The translations under genes were made by a program, and so were the position numbers. From Glandiceps talaboti (Eukaryota > Hemichordata > Enteropneusta > Spengelidae), in contig NC_135568.1 of assembly GCF_964340395.1 (NCBI RefSeq), positions 7,751,280 to 7,813,279 of the forward strand: a DNA stretch of 62,000 bases, given 5' to 3'. Below the pieces are notes generated by a model. That model worked only from the letters and a program-made list of their open reading frames with translations. It had not been told where the DNA came from and searched no databases. Below are positions 38,233 to 50,800 of the stretch, piece after piece (position 1 is the stretch's first letter; each line of letters begins with the position of its first letter).

Positions 38233-41200
38233 TCAATCTTGCAGGTCTAATGTATCTATTTCGCCTTCTAGATCTTCCAATTCAGCATCAAATAATTGTT
38301 CATCCACCGGCACATCATCTGTAAATAATTGTTCATCAATCTGTACACCTGAATCATCTACCAGGGCCGACTGGGCTGCAGCTATTGCTGCGTCTGTGTC
38401 GTCTACTTTTGTTGGCAATGCTGCAGCTTGGTCTAATTTATTACTTTCATCTGTGGAGTAGTAAACAAATAAGCATGTCAGATTGAAAAAAAACTTTCTA
38501 TTTACAATTAATTTTTCCGAGTTAATGGGAAGGCAAAGTGTTGTCATGTATTTTCATACACTTCCATTATCTTCCAGTGTACATTTTGATAGGACTTTCA
38601 GCGTTTATACTATTTTGATTACAAGGTTATTATAACTAAGGTATCTCTACCCATTTGTGTAATCTACTACTAATCGTTTTAGTTTGCGTCTATCTTGGTT
38701 TGCCATTGCCAAACTGATTCCCTGATGAAAATGGCTGCCAGTTGTTGAAATACTGGAAGTCTCTGATATTTAATTCTCGCTACCTGCAATACAATTCTAC
38801 ACATCACTGTGGAGTCAAATGGAACGAAGTCGCACGACAACGCGTTCTAATGTCGACAACTACACTTCCGGTCGCCTATGCTAATACACAGGAATGTTTC
38901 TTTCCCATTTTCAGTTGTAGACATCTCTTGTAATTTTGCTCTGGAAAGATACTGTACCTATTTAAATTTCCCACCTCCATAATTATATGATCTTAAAATG
39001 TGCATTTATCTTATTTGTTACAAATTAAACTGTTTGGAAGAAACATTCACGTGTATTGACATAGGCGACCAGAAGTGTAGATGTCGACAAATGCAAGCGT
39101 GGTCGCGAGACTGCATTCCATTTGACTCCTTCGCGATGCATAGAATTGTATTGCAGATAGCGAGAATTGCATTGCTGATTGAAGAAATGACCTTTTGTTG
39201 AGTTATATCATTATCAGTGGTATAATACACTTACCATCTTCATTATTCTGAAGTGGACCATTCAATTCTGATATATTTTTATTTTTATTATCTCCGTCAC
39301 CGTGATTTGGTAAGAGATTGGGCTGAGTTTGACTTTTAGTACCGCTTCTAAGATGAGATGTTGCCACAGTACAGTTAGTGTTGTCACTGGAAGATATAGC
39401 TGATGCGGCCAGTGCTTCTAGTGTCAATTCTTTGGCCTCTCCTTGTTCCTGAAAGAAATGATGCAATCCAAGTGAATGTTGTGCATGTATGATGTAGTCA
39501 CGATACTGTACTTTATAGGCTGTACCATGTTACTGTGAATGCAATCACAGACGTTGCACTTAATCTTTCTACGGCAGTGGGAGGAGGGGGGTATTTGTTT
39601 ATGCATATAAAACTAAAAGATGGGAAAAACAGAACTTAAACTTAACAAAGAACAAGCAAACTGTCTTCAACAACTGGCAAATAATTATTTAAATATTCTA
39701 CAATGTATAATTTCTTGAAGGTAAAGTTGAAACTATATCTTGTATTTTACAATTTCCTATACAAGACTACTGATATTGAAAATAATTAGACTACTACTAC
39801 ATATCAAATCACTCTACACATTAACTCCACATGAAACCATTCAATTCATCCACCCTAATTAAGTCCACCCTTACATGTTGGGTTACGTAATGTAAGTGCT
39901 GGTACATGGACACCCTTTGGGATATGTATTCTGAGTGTACAACATGAATATATATGTAGATATACATGTACAGAGGTTCAATGTTGGTATGAATAACACC
40001 AATCCTTGATTACAAGATTCTACTACTGATAATAATCCTTGAGTACAGCTTGGGTTTCAAATGAGGGTGTTTTTTACAAAATAAACTGGTCTAAAATTGG
40101 GTCTGAGATCCCTACCAAACTAACAGGTGAGAGAACCCCCCCCCCCCCCCCCCCATTCCTTTATCCCCACTCTACCTCATCCACACACTGTAAACACATG
40201 TCATGACAGACAGTGGTACGGAGATTGAGGATCACACACTGACAAGACGTTAGGTATATTAAGTAAATGTAGTTCCTTACTTGTTCTTCATCCTCTTCTT
40301 CTCGCACATACTTGGTATCATCGGCGCCCTCATCATCTGCATCTGCCAATTCTGGTTTAAATTCAAATACTTCTCTGCCACTTACCTACAGGTGAAAAAC
40401 AAAATTTATCATGTATATGTATACCACAAAGTCCCATCACACTGCATGCACATCATATGCTCTACATAGCTTTTAAGATATGGAATATTTTATAGATGTA
40501 CATTAACCCACGATAGATGAATATGGTATTTGGATATTTTAGCACATTGATCACCACAGTGGCCAGATTTACATGTACTTAAACATTTTTTTAGTACATT
40601 GACCACCCTAGTGGCTTTCTTAACAAGGGATGTGGTTATTTAAAATTGATAAAAAGAAGATCCATATGTGCATACATTAACAGAACCACCCTCCATCAAA
40701 CATTTGTTATGTGTAACTGATGCAAATTACAGTATCCTTGTCAAACAAAAAGCCTTTATGTCATCACACAAATTTTAATCAACAGTCATATTTTGCTATC
40801 CATCGCCAAAACTCAAACATCATTCCATGGCTTTTTATCATTTAAAAATGTTAACAAATTGATCTTGTCAATTCTAGTCATCAAACTTACACCTAGAGAT
40901 CTTCCTTGTTTGAAGTCTTCTTTCCTCTTTTTAGTGTCAGCGTCTCGTTTTTTCTTTTTCTCCTGAATCTTCTTTTTTTTCCATTCCATGAAGGATTCTA
41001 AGGTGATTTTTGCAAGATCTCCGCCAAGTCTAGCACGCTGTACATACAACAATTTAAATTTAGTTAAAAAATTCAGTGAAAACAGTAGCATACAGAACAA
41101 ATATTTTCATCTGTCTCACTTATGCTCAGAGAAGGGTCTATTTTCTTGGAAGCTCCCCTATGTTAGGCTACATTCATATGTGAAGCTCCCCCAAGTATGG

Positions 41201-44200
41201 CTATATTTATACATGAAGATCCATAACTATAGACTGAAAAATGTGTAGTCTAGCTGCTTGGGCTTTCTTCTGATAGATATGGGAGTGGAACTATGGCCCT
41301 CACTAGCAACGTTTGGTCACCTTTACAGTGAGCAGAATAGCTTGAAGGGTCTAGCAGCAAGACTAGAAAAGGTGTTGTTGGTCTGCGTAACCACTAGCTA
41401 CCCACTTGGTTGGAGCATGTTACATAAGCAGAAACAATGACGGATCTTTTGGTCTATTATTGAAATCAGGCTACACTGAATTTCATACATGAACCCCCCC
41501 CCCCCCCCCCCCACGTGAAGATCCCCTAACAAATGGCTATATTTATATATGAACAATTTTAACTTTCAATTCTTGACAAGTTACAAGACAGCCAATTTAG
41601 GCATGCCTTACAATGTGATAAGTTGTTTAAAATTGCCATCTTGTACATTATAAAGTTGAAATTCCAGACAACCACACATACTTGGTTTTCATTTCATGTC
41701 ATTTTCCTGTTCACAGTGAAGTATACAACTAATACAAATGTCAGACTATACATGTAACTATACCTCTTCTTCAATCAGTTCTTCTAGTGTAATTTTTTCC
41801 TCTTCCTCTGATTGGTCTTTCTTCTTGTGTTTCTTGAGGACAAAGCCTGGAGGGAGGGCATGTCTGTACATACACTTATCTCCACCATTGGGACAGCTCC
41901 AAAACCATCCGTACTTGCCATCTTCTATTGCTTGAAGGAAGTGCTTGCACACCTGGTGAGAAATCAAGTATATGTTAATAAGGAGGCGCTACGCTCGTGA
42001 AAGTATGGGCGCATAGAACACTGCAAGCACTCATGCAAATACCCAGAGTACACCACATTTGCACTCACATGTCATGGGGTTCTGTCATGGTACAGATCAG
42101 TGTACCCTCTACTACCAATTTGATGCACCACTGATGCACAATATTTCTAGTGATGCACCAAAACGTGGCATTCCCCTATCTCTTACTATGTGTTGACTCA
42201 CAAGAAATGCCAGTTTTTCACATTTTGAATTACAACAACAAAATTTGGCTATCTTTAGAGGGCACACTGGTACAGATTATATGAGAAAGGAATACAATAT
42301 TGTTAACACTTACAATTTCAGTGGTGGTTCTCTTATTCTCTGCTGCACCATGTTTCTGTTCAACAACTTCAGCTAACTTTGCATCATCCCAATTGTCCAT
42401 GCTATCTGTATCACAGAGTAAGAGTTGGTCGTTATAGCGACATGTGAAAAGTGACAACAAAAACAGCAGCAAGTTAAGGGACGATCGCACAATGTCACAC
42501 TAGCTCAATAAGCAAACTTTGTTCATTATGGGGGTGTGGGGGTCTGGTGTCAATGCAATTGCTGAACTTCACTTTCGCACTTATAAACAAATTTGGACAG
42601 AAAACTTTCACTTCTTCAATGATAACAGCTTTTGAATTTACAATTGAGATGTTGATAAGTTGATAAAAATTTACTTCTAATGTGAGATATGGTGCTGCAG
42701 TACATGTACTAGTATTTTAATGTGTTTACAATCACATTTTTACATTGCATCGATCGTAGTGGTGTGATCGCTGCAGATTTCATCATAGTTTACATCATAT
42801 ATAAACGTTTAATGTCACACTTGTGAATGTTTGTTTTTGGGGAGAGGTCTTATCATTCGTTTGTTGAGCTTGTGCGACTTTGTGCGATCATCCCTAATAC
42901 ATCACCCAGTCCATCTGGCTTATTTGTACTTTTTAAAATGTAAACAAGTCAGACAAGATAATGTCGAAGGTCAAACGAGATAGTGTCGAAAGTCATACGA
43001 GATAACATAGAAAGTCAGACGAGATGATGTTGAAAATTAGACGAGATAATGTCGAAATTACTAAATTGAACAATCCAAATAGCAATCATGCAATGTATAA
43101 TCATTCATAATATACTGCAACTGTAAAGGCATGATTGAAAAGCCAACTCTACCTGCTTGTTTTTCATCGTCTCGTATATCCACGTACAAACTTCTCTTCT
43201 CAGCTTTCCTCTCCATTGTCAAGTCATGAGAAAATTTACACTTGTCTCCCTTCTTACACTGGCCTTGTTTATAGAAGGCACATATAATAGATTTGGGATC
43301 AGCACCTTATGATTCAACAAGAAATACAACAAAATGAACATTCCCTTACATTAAAGGGGGACGACACTCTTAAGAAATAAAGACATTTTCATGAACTTTG
43401 CATTCTAGAGTGTGGTGTCATGGTTTGACATCACCCACATTATATGCAATTTCAGAGAAAACATAATATAATGAATTGAAGTTGGTCCCGCTTTGGAGAT
43501 CTTTGCTGTCGGCCACATTGCATCATGGGAGTCAGCAGATATGTTCATGCAATGGTTGAACAATGAATATTCATGACCTTTTCACTATAGGTAATAGGCT
43601 CTTTGGGGTTATAGGCCTATTCTGAAATGTTTTTCTTTTTCTGACTCATTTTTGTTTCATTTGAAGCATCACATACATATTTTACTCTACTAACTTCAAA
43701 CTTTTGTAGTAAGACCTTGGATCTGTACTTTGGGGGTTGTCGAATAAAGATAAAAGGTGATGATGAGTGCCTCTGTCTGGGCACAGTGCCCTCAGTGGCA
43801 GCAATTGGTCATTTGTAGGTTGCTTTTTAAATAAGCAGAGTAGCCTGAGGGTTCTAGCACTTCTAGACTACTAACTACAGTACAATTTCTACGTTTAATC
43901 ATGTGATGAACAGCATGGCAGATAGTCAAACTAAAGGAATGATTATTGATGTACTGTAATTTTGGATACACCATAGAATGGAATTCAGATCAGACCAAAC
44001 TTCTTAATGGAAAATGAACATGCATGAACTTGTCAATGCTACACAGGAACTGTGACATGTTATGTTCATTCCTTGGCACAAGTCAACCCAAACACATCAC
44101 AAGACAAGTTACCTCTATGTTTGGGGAGAGAGAGACTTTAGCGCTGCATATTAGAATAAGTGTGGGATCAAGGTCCAGAGTAAACAGGTTGAAAGATCGC

Positions 44201-46699
44201 ATTTGTTTCTACTTGACCATCCCAAAGTAACTATCTATACATATATCTCACTGTCCTACATGTAAGATGACATTGTGTGAATATTCAATATTCCGATAAA
44301 ACAGTCTCAAGGTGGACCAATTCATTGTAACCATAACACTGGTTTCCATTTGCACATTTGTCTTAGGAAGATGATTATAGGGTTAATTTGTTAGAGAACA
44401 AACCTACCTTTGGAAATTTTTTGTACAGGTTTAAATAACATATTCAGTTCATCCTGTTCTTTTTTCTTTGTATCTTTCTTCTTTAGTTTAGAATCTTCCT
44501 GTTCCTTGGCTACCTGTAAGTTTATCAACAATGAGAAGTTTTATTCAAGTAACACCTTGTGGCAATAGTACATGACAACAACTCTATAGGAAGCTATGCA
44601 CATGTACATGAAATACAGTAGCATGTTAAAGAACTGCAGTTTTATGTCCCTCTTCAGGTCAAGTTGGTGGCCAACAGTAACACATCACAGAATAGCAGTT
44701 TTATGTACATGTAAATGGTACAAGAACCAAGATACAACACATGTACGTATATGTTTGTACTATTGAGAAATTTGTCACCTGGCAGCATTCATCCTGAAAA
44801 TCCGTGTAGACAACTTGACATATTTATTTTCTGTCTCTTTAAGTAGCTTTTGTGGTTATTTTCATTGCAGACACAGAGTTATCATGATTGTCTAAAAATG
44901 ATGTACTGTTGAATTTTGTGTTTCTAAATATATATGTAATATAGTATACTAACACAGTGGAAAGGGCAACATGACACTTGGCAACACATCTCAGCAATTT
45001 ACATGTACCAATACACAAATTTACTTACCTGCTTGGCACTTTTCTGACCACCAAACTTTACTTGGTGTGTCACATTTTTGATAAATTGCTGTTGTTTAGC
45101 TCCTTTTTTGTTTTTCAATCCAAAGGTTTTATCCTGCAAAATAAATCAAAAGAATCAATACTTATGTCCTAGACTGTAAGATACGTCATGCCGCTCCGCC
45201 CTCATCGCCCTCGATGTGTGAGGGTGCCCCATCATTGGCGTACCTTACAGTCTAACCTTGTCCAAGCCTTAGACACACTGAAAATCAATGTACATGTATC
45301 ATTATATTTTTATCATTCCTTTTAACAAACGAGACATTATCTTTGCACACTATTTTCTGTGATAAGCCTGCTGGGATTCAAGACAGTAATGTCCAAGCTC
45401 AACATAAGTTGCTGCCTTCTACTAAGACAGAAAAAAAAAAATGCTTGTTTCTGATAACATTACTTCAGAAAATATGGTAGATACAAAGAATGTAGGTCAG
45501 GATTGTATTTTTTTTAATTTTTTTTTTGAATATTTTGAAACACAAGATACTTGTTGGTCACAATCCTTCTGTCAAGAGCCTCCTTAGTCTATTAAATGGG
45601 TATATGATAATTAAATATTGTTTCCCAATGTATTTGTCTTCATTCAGCCAAGGAAATACTAGTGATATAAGGGACCTTGTCACCATGAGTCACTATACAA
45701 GTTCAGTAGTATGACAAAATATTGGGGAAAGTAATGGCAATTTTGAGAGTTTTGACTCATAATTTGAACACAGCAGAACCAATGACGTACATGTAGACAC
45801 ATTGTCATGACAAGGACGTGTGTTGTCATGACATAGAATGACCAGAGTACATCTTCCATATGTTTTGTTAAACCTGGCTCATGTATAGTGTAATGTACAT
45901 GTACATGACCTGTACATGTACCAACCAAGTACGATTCTATACAGCTTCTCACATATTACTCATTGTGGTGTGTTTTTATTTCAATCGGGGATCCTATCGA
46001 TCATTAACAAAACATGAGGATTATGTTTATTGTCAAACCCAACCCTGACCTGCTGCTAGTAAAGTATGTTAATAGCATCACACAGGTCATTCTTACTCGG
46101 GGTGTAAAGTAACACTACTATTTTAATTTTTATCATAATTTAGATTGGCCATTGGACTGACTGACTTCATGACTGGGGCATAACTGAAAACTCCAAGAAA
46201 ATCATCACAAAAATCAGTGTTGTCTGGTTGACAGATACATGTATAGTCAAAAAGAATCTTTGGGGAATTTCCTATAAATGAATGAAACTAAATGAATATA
46301 TCTTTCGTTGACACATACATGTAATAACGCAAGTCGTGCCAGATTGTTCTGCGTACAGACTTGCTTAGGTACAGATTGATGAAGTACATGTACGAGTCGA
46401 ATCGGAAACGTTCAAGATTGTTGGTGTTCAAAATTTTAGCATAACCACTGCTACATAGACAGCAATGACAACTTCCTCATCAAAATGTACGATTACAAAT
46501 ATCGCTCTTATCAAACTGAAGTTAGAAGGAGACCCGCGGGAGTATTTCACATGGTTGAGCAACATTTCGTCTGAACTGTCACTGTCTGTCAAGGAATTTA
46601 TTGTTTTCCATTATGTTAAAATTACATTACCTCTATAACTTTCTCCTTCTTCTTCTGTTCCGTCTTCTTACTCGCTTGTTGTTGTTTTTTGGGAGGCAT
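38233..46699 (-). CDS. ZC3H15: Zinc finger CCCH protein ZC3H15 / DFRP1 (10 exons, 465 aa)
   Basis: Cytoplasmic partner that stabilises the translation GTPase DRG1. Exons (minus): 46699-46631, 45133-45029, 44513-44408, 43305-43153, 42405-42314, 41952-41764, 41037-40891, 40385-40281, 39448-39235 and 38450-38233. Phases agree and the sum is 1398 nt. The start [12 protein letters not shown] is the conserved Lys-rich N-terminus. The first CCCH finger is C102-x7-C110-x5-C116-x3-H120; the second is C177-x17-C195-x6-C202-x3-H206 within [19 protein letters not shown]. Then follow PPGFVLKK, the [11 protein letters not shown] and [14 protein letters not shown] helices of the DFRP domain, and [13 protein letters not shown]. 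The acidic C-terminus ends [20 protein letters not shown], as in vertebrates. Human ZC3H15 is 426 aa; the extra length is in exons 9 and 10. The exon 4 acceptor has a weak pyrimidine tract. Confidence 0.96.
41246..41365. mobile_element. Short TAGTCTAGCTGC-ended element (relative of 33225-33723)
   Basis: Ends TAGTCTAGCTGCTTGGGC and GTCTAGCAGCAAGACTA form inverted repeats of the same type as the 499-bp element in MALSU1. Flanking 9-mers are similar (AAAAATGTG and GAAAAGGTG) but no longer identical. In a ZC3H15 intron. Confidence 0.65.
42098..42269. mobile_element. hAT-type MITE with 8-bp target-site duplication (second copy)
   Basis: Same family as 23524-23716 but inverted. Ends are CAGTGTACCCTCTA and TAGAGGGCACACTG, flanked by a perfect 8-bp repeat GTACAGAT at 42090-42097 and 42270-42277. 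Lies in ZC3H15 intron 5. The DNA just left of it (42000-42085) is half of a CAGAAC-family foldback element. Confidence 0.92.
43354..43580. mobile_element. MITE-like repeat (CACTCCAG family), truncated copy
   Basis: Starts AAAGGGGGACGACACTC and keeps AAATAAAGACATTTTCAT, ATTTCAGAGAAA, GCCACATTGC and GAGTCAGCAGA in the same order as 31536-31865. The right half is lost. ZC3H15 intron 3. Confidence 0.6.
45170..45256. mobile_element. Short foldback element
   Basis: TAGACTGTAAGATACGTCAT at the left pairs with the complement of ATTGGCGTACCTTACAGTCTA at the right, around a GC-rich centre with a GCCCTC/GAGGGT stem. In ZC3H15 intron 1, close to exon 2. Confidence 0.7.
45625..45845. mobile_element. MITE-like repeat, inverted copy of the 31000-31255 family
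   Basis: Contains TTCATTCAGCCAAGGAAATA, CCTTGTCACCATGAGTCACT, TTTTGACTCATAATTTGAAC and GTGTTGTCATGACAT in inverted order relative to 31000-31255. ZC3H15 intron 1. Confidence 0.6.
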
Positions 46700-47857
46700 A
46701 TTGGCAATTTCAATCAAAATAAGTCCATTTCCCGTAGAAATGTGGTGGAATGAAAAGCACGAATGGCCGCCCAAAGTGCACTATGGGTAACCTCGTGTGC
46801 AGTAAAATTATTTTGATGAAAGAAATCGTGTATAAAATATTTTTACACGATAGATGAAATAAAAAAATTATTGAAAAAGGTATTTTACAGAATTATCAAC
46901 CAAACATTATTTATTAATTAATAAAATATATGATTTTGATACTTCAATTTTTTTTATCTTGAACATGCCTAAAAACATTAACAAAATGGCCGCCTCCATG
47001 GCTGCAACGATGTTCGTAAGGTCTCACATTTCAAGCGAAAACTGTTTTACAGAATGAGGATCTTGTTACCTAAATGACTGCAGAAGTGGTGTGAGACAAT
47101 ATACAGGTAAAGAAATATGAATGTCGTGAAATGGTGAGCTTAAACAAGTAGATTACGTTCCCCGGTGTGTAAGAGAGCTAGCACGCCCTCAATGGCCGCA
47201 TTAGCGAACTACTCATTTTGATTTGGTCATATATATTGATTTCATTGTTGCTTATGAATTAAAATTAATAACATGACATTTGGGAGGAAAATGAAAGATA
47301 TAAAAGGATCAATTCTTTAAAGTCTTCTATACATTATTTTACTATTGGAAAATTGAAATTTTGACAATACAAATGTGTCTTCCACATGTACAATGTATTG
47401 TATGTGAATAATTTCTAGAATAATTTCTATCTTCATCACTCGACACCAGTGTGACAAACATTTCTTACCAACCCTGGCCAATGTGTGCATTATATCAAGA
47501 ATGCTATTCGTGACTAGTTATATAATAACACACCCCAGCAATATCACAGTTTAGTGCCTGTACAAGGGTTGGCATCCTTTACCAAAACTGTGATGATGCT
47601 CAATCCGATGGCAATCGGACATACCCTACATCAACATTGGGTTTCCTTATTTGTAACTAATTTAGATTTGCATTTAAAAGAGAAAAAAATACTCTTGTTC
47701 CCTTATATGTATAAAATTGCCACGTCAAATTTGCAAGATACAAATACTAGTACATGTACTTTCATTTCCTTAGTAATTATCATCAAATTTATCCAAGGGT
47801 CACACACATATCTGTATTCTTGATTGAAATTAGATTTCCTCCATTCTCTCTTCTCAG
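46700..47857. promoter_or_regulatory. Head-to-head region of ZC3H15 and the exostosin-family gene
   Basis: The start codons of the two divergent genes are 1.2 kb apart. AATGGCCGC occurs three times (about 46763, 46985 and 47192); two are AATGGCCGCC. This resembles the YY1-type ATGGC core seen in housekeeping promoters. A likely non-coding first exon of the plus-strand gene ends TACAG|GTAAAG at 47106 and would join the acceptor CTCTTCTCAG at 47857. Confidence 0.5.
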
Positions 47858-50800
47858 TAATAAGATGCAGAAATGGTGTTTATTTAGAGGGTAAATTCTT
47901 GTGAACAGAAATGGCACGTGGCATGAGATTTGTTTACCGAAGGTGTTCACCACTGAAAATATTGATTCTCACAGTACTGGTGTTTTTTCTTGTCACAGTA
48001 CTTACTCTTGTTGCTATTCAAAAGGTAAGAAACCCACTGTGTATTTAGAGTGTTCCGCTTTTTTGTATGGACCTGCAGTGTTACTCTGTAAGTTAAATAA
48101 GAAATTAAAAAAATGATACTTTTTCGTTATACTTACATGTACATGTAGTTGTTGCTATTCAAAAGTTAAGAAACTTGTGTACATTGTCTGTACATTTTAC
48201 AACAGAAAGGTCACATGAAAAAAAAACCGCTAAATTTTAAAAATTCATGTGTGAATTCACTGAATATTAAATATTTCCATCAACTGCATGTGTTATGAGG
48301 GGGTTGATAAATTTCCATGTTACATTTTTGGCCTCCATTTTGGGTTGACAAATGAACTGATTAAACCTCTAGAAAAATTATTTGACCACCTATTCTCCTG
48401 ATTTTTTGCTAGTATCTATATAAATACTACAAAAGTTATCCAAGTAAAAAAAAAATCAGCACTGCAACTTTTAATATTTGATTACCAGTGTCTTTTAATG
48501 AGACAACCCAGGTGCACTCCAGTACTTTATTTGTACATTATTAAGATATCAAGAGGTGTGCATATGTGTTATGAGATCGGAGGTACGTACTTATCAATAT
48601 GTATTGACATAAGAACGTAGATTTACATAGATATAGATTGCATTGTAGTAAATGAAAACTCTGTAAAGTGAAAATGACTACATTCCAAATAAAAAACTAA
48701 CCAGGACTTTGATAAGTTTCATCAACGTTTCTCATTTCCTTCAGACACAAAGGAGGCACCTGCAGTTAAAAGAAAAACTTAAGAAGACTGAGGACCATGA
48801 AAGGAGAGAAATTAAAGCTGAACTTCCAGCTGCTGATAAAACAGATAATGTTAACAATTGTCAAACTTCAACAGACATTGTGTATTCACAGTTGATAAAC
48901 AGAGATGTCTTAGGAGAGGTAGGTGATGTTATACCATGCACAGGCCAAGGTGAACAAAAATATATTGAATTTAAACTGTTGTTGTTCTACGTCATAGCAA
49001 CATGCGTGTATGTCACAATGACGCATGACTATGTGAGTGATTCTGCTGTGTTCAAAATATGAGTCAAAATTGTCAATTTACTTAATTTAAATATAGTCAA
49101 TTATGCTGACATACGTTATCACTCCCCATTGTGACCAATCAGTTTCAGTGCATTCTTTTTTAAGCAATCAGTTAATTTTCAAGCAAGATTAATCGTTTGC
49201 CATTACTAGCAATACAGCTGGTTTATGAGACAGCAAAGCAATGACATAGATCATGATGTAAACAGACTCGTAAATACAAATTTTATAGGTGGAAACCTTT
49301 TGACTGCAAACTGTCAGTCTTGTTCACGCTATGATAGATAATGTTGTGTGCATTAGTGAAATTTCTAATTCATACTTGTACTTGTAAGTTGTCTGTACAT
49401 AATTGTGATGTTTCATTCGCTTTTTCTTAAATTTGTAGTCAGGCATTTCTGTATTACTGATATAACATTTGATGGCTCTTTTAAATCTTGGGTTTTGTAA
49501 ATGTCTTTACTCACCCAGGACCTTTTCAACATTAAAACCAAAGATCTGACGATTTTGAAGAAGGTGTGTAATGCTATGGAAAGCTGTAAAGGTTTCAATA
49601 CAAATGGATGGTTAAAGAAGAGTACATCAACTGTAATGAAAGCACAAACTGATCTGTACATCAAAGAACTAGGAGTGGTAAGTTTAAAGTGTTATGACTT
49701 TAACAAGGTTTATAACATGCTTGTCTGGATGCCACATGGTTTCTAACTAAACCATGTCTGGTCTAAGTCCCTTAATCAGCACAAAAAATTGTTCATCTAA
49801 TCAGTGAACCCCAACTGTTAATAGTGATGTAAACAGTGTATAAGTAACATCCTGAGCTGACAAATATATCATATTTAGAAATTACATAACTGTCCACATA
49901 AACGTTAACTTTATGGGGGACTTTGTTATTGGTCAGAATTTTGTGATTGATTAACAAAGATATTGATGTTAATGACTGTGTGGGTGGCTGTGGATGAATT
50001 TTAAATTGTATCTCATGCATCTCAGGACTTCTAGAGTAATGACTTTGACTACTGTGAGTGGAGGTGTTTATGTACAAGAATGCATTTTAGTCGCTACTTA
50101 TTTTCTAGTTTTTATTTTCCAGCAAAAGAAGCAAAATTTCCAGGTTTACAGTAGATGTGATTGGAAGAGGTTGAATTTGAGTAGAATGAATAGCTGTCAT
50201 ATGATTAGCGCCCTCTGGTGTTAGTAAAAGGGTAGATTACATGCACTGTTTTCTCTCACTACTACAGGTGCTTCCAGACTTATTTACAAAGCAACAGAAA
50301 ATATTTCAATTAGAGTACAAAGAAATGAAAGACAATTTGAAGATCTATATTTATGATATCAACATTGGTGCTGATTTGAAATCTCCTAAAGATTACAAGT
50401 ATGGAGTGGAAAGTGTCTTTATTGAGCTTCTTAGCCATAGTTCATTTGTAACCCAGGTAAGAATGTAGTGTGTGAGTATGGAGTGGAAAGTCTCTTTATT
50501 GAGCTTTTTAGCCATAGTTCATTTGTAACCCAGGTAAGAATGTCATGTGTGAGTATGGAGTGGAAAGTCTCTTTATAGAGCTTCTTAGCCATACATGTAG
50601 TTCATTTGTAACCCAGGTAAGAATGTAGTGTATAGTTATGGAGTTGAAAGTCCCTTTATTGAGCTTTTTAGCCATAGTTCATTTGTTACCCAGGTAAGAA
50701 TGTCATGTGTGGTTATGGAGTTGAAAGTCCCTTTATTGAGCTTTTTAGCCATAGTTCATTTGTAACCCAGGTAAGAATGTCATGTGTGAGTATGGAGTGG

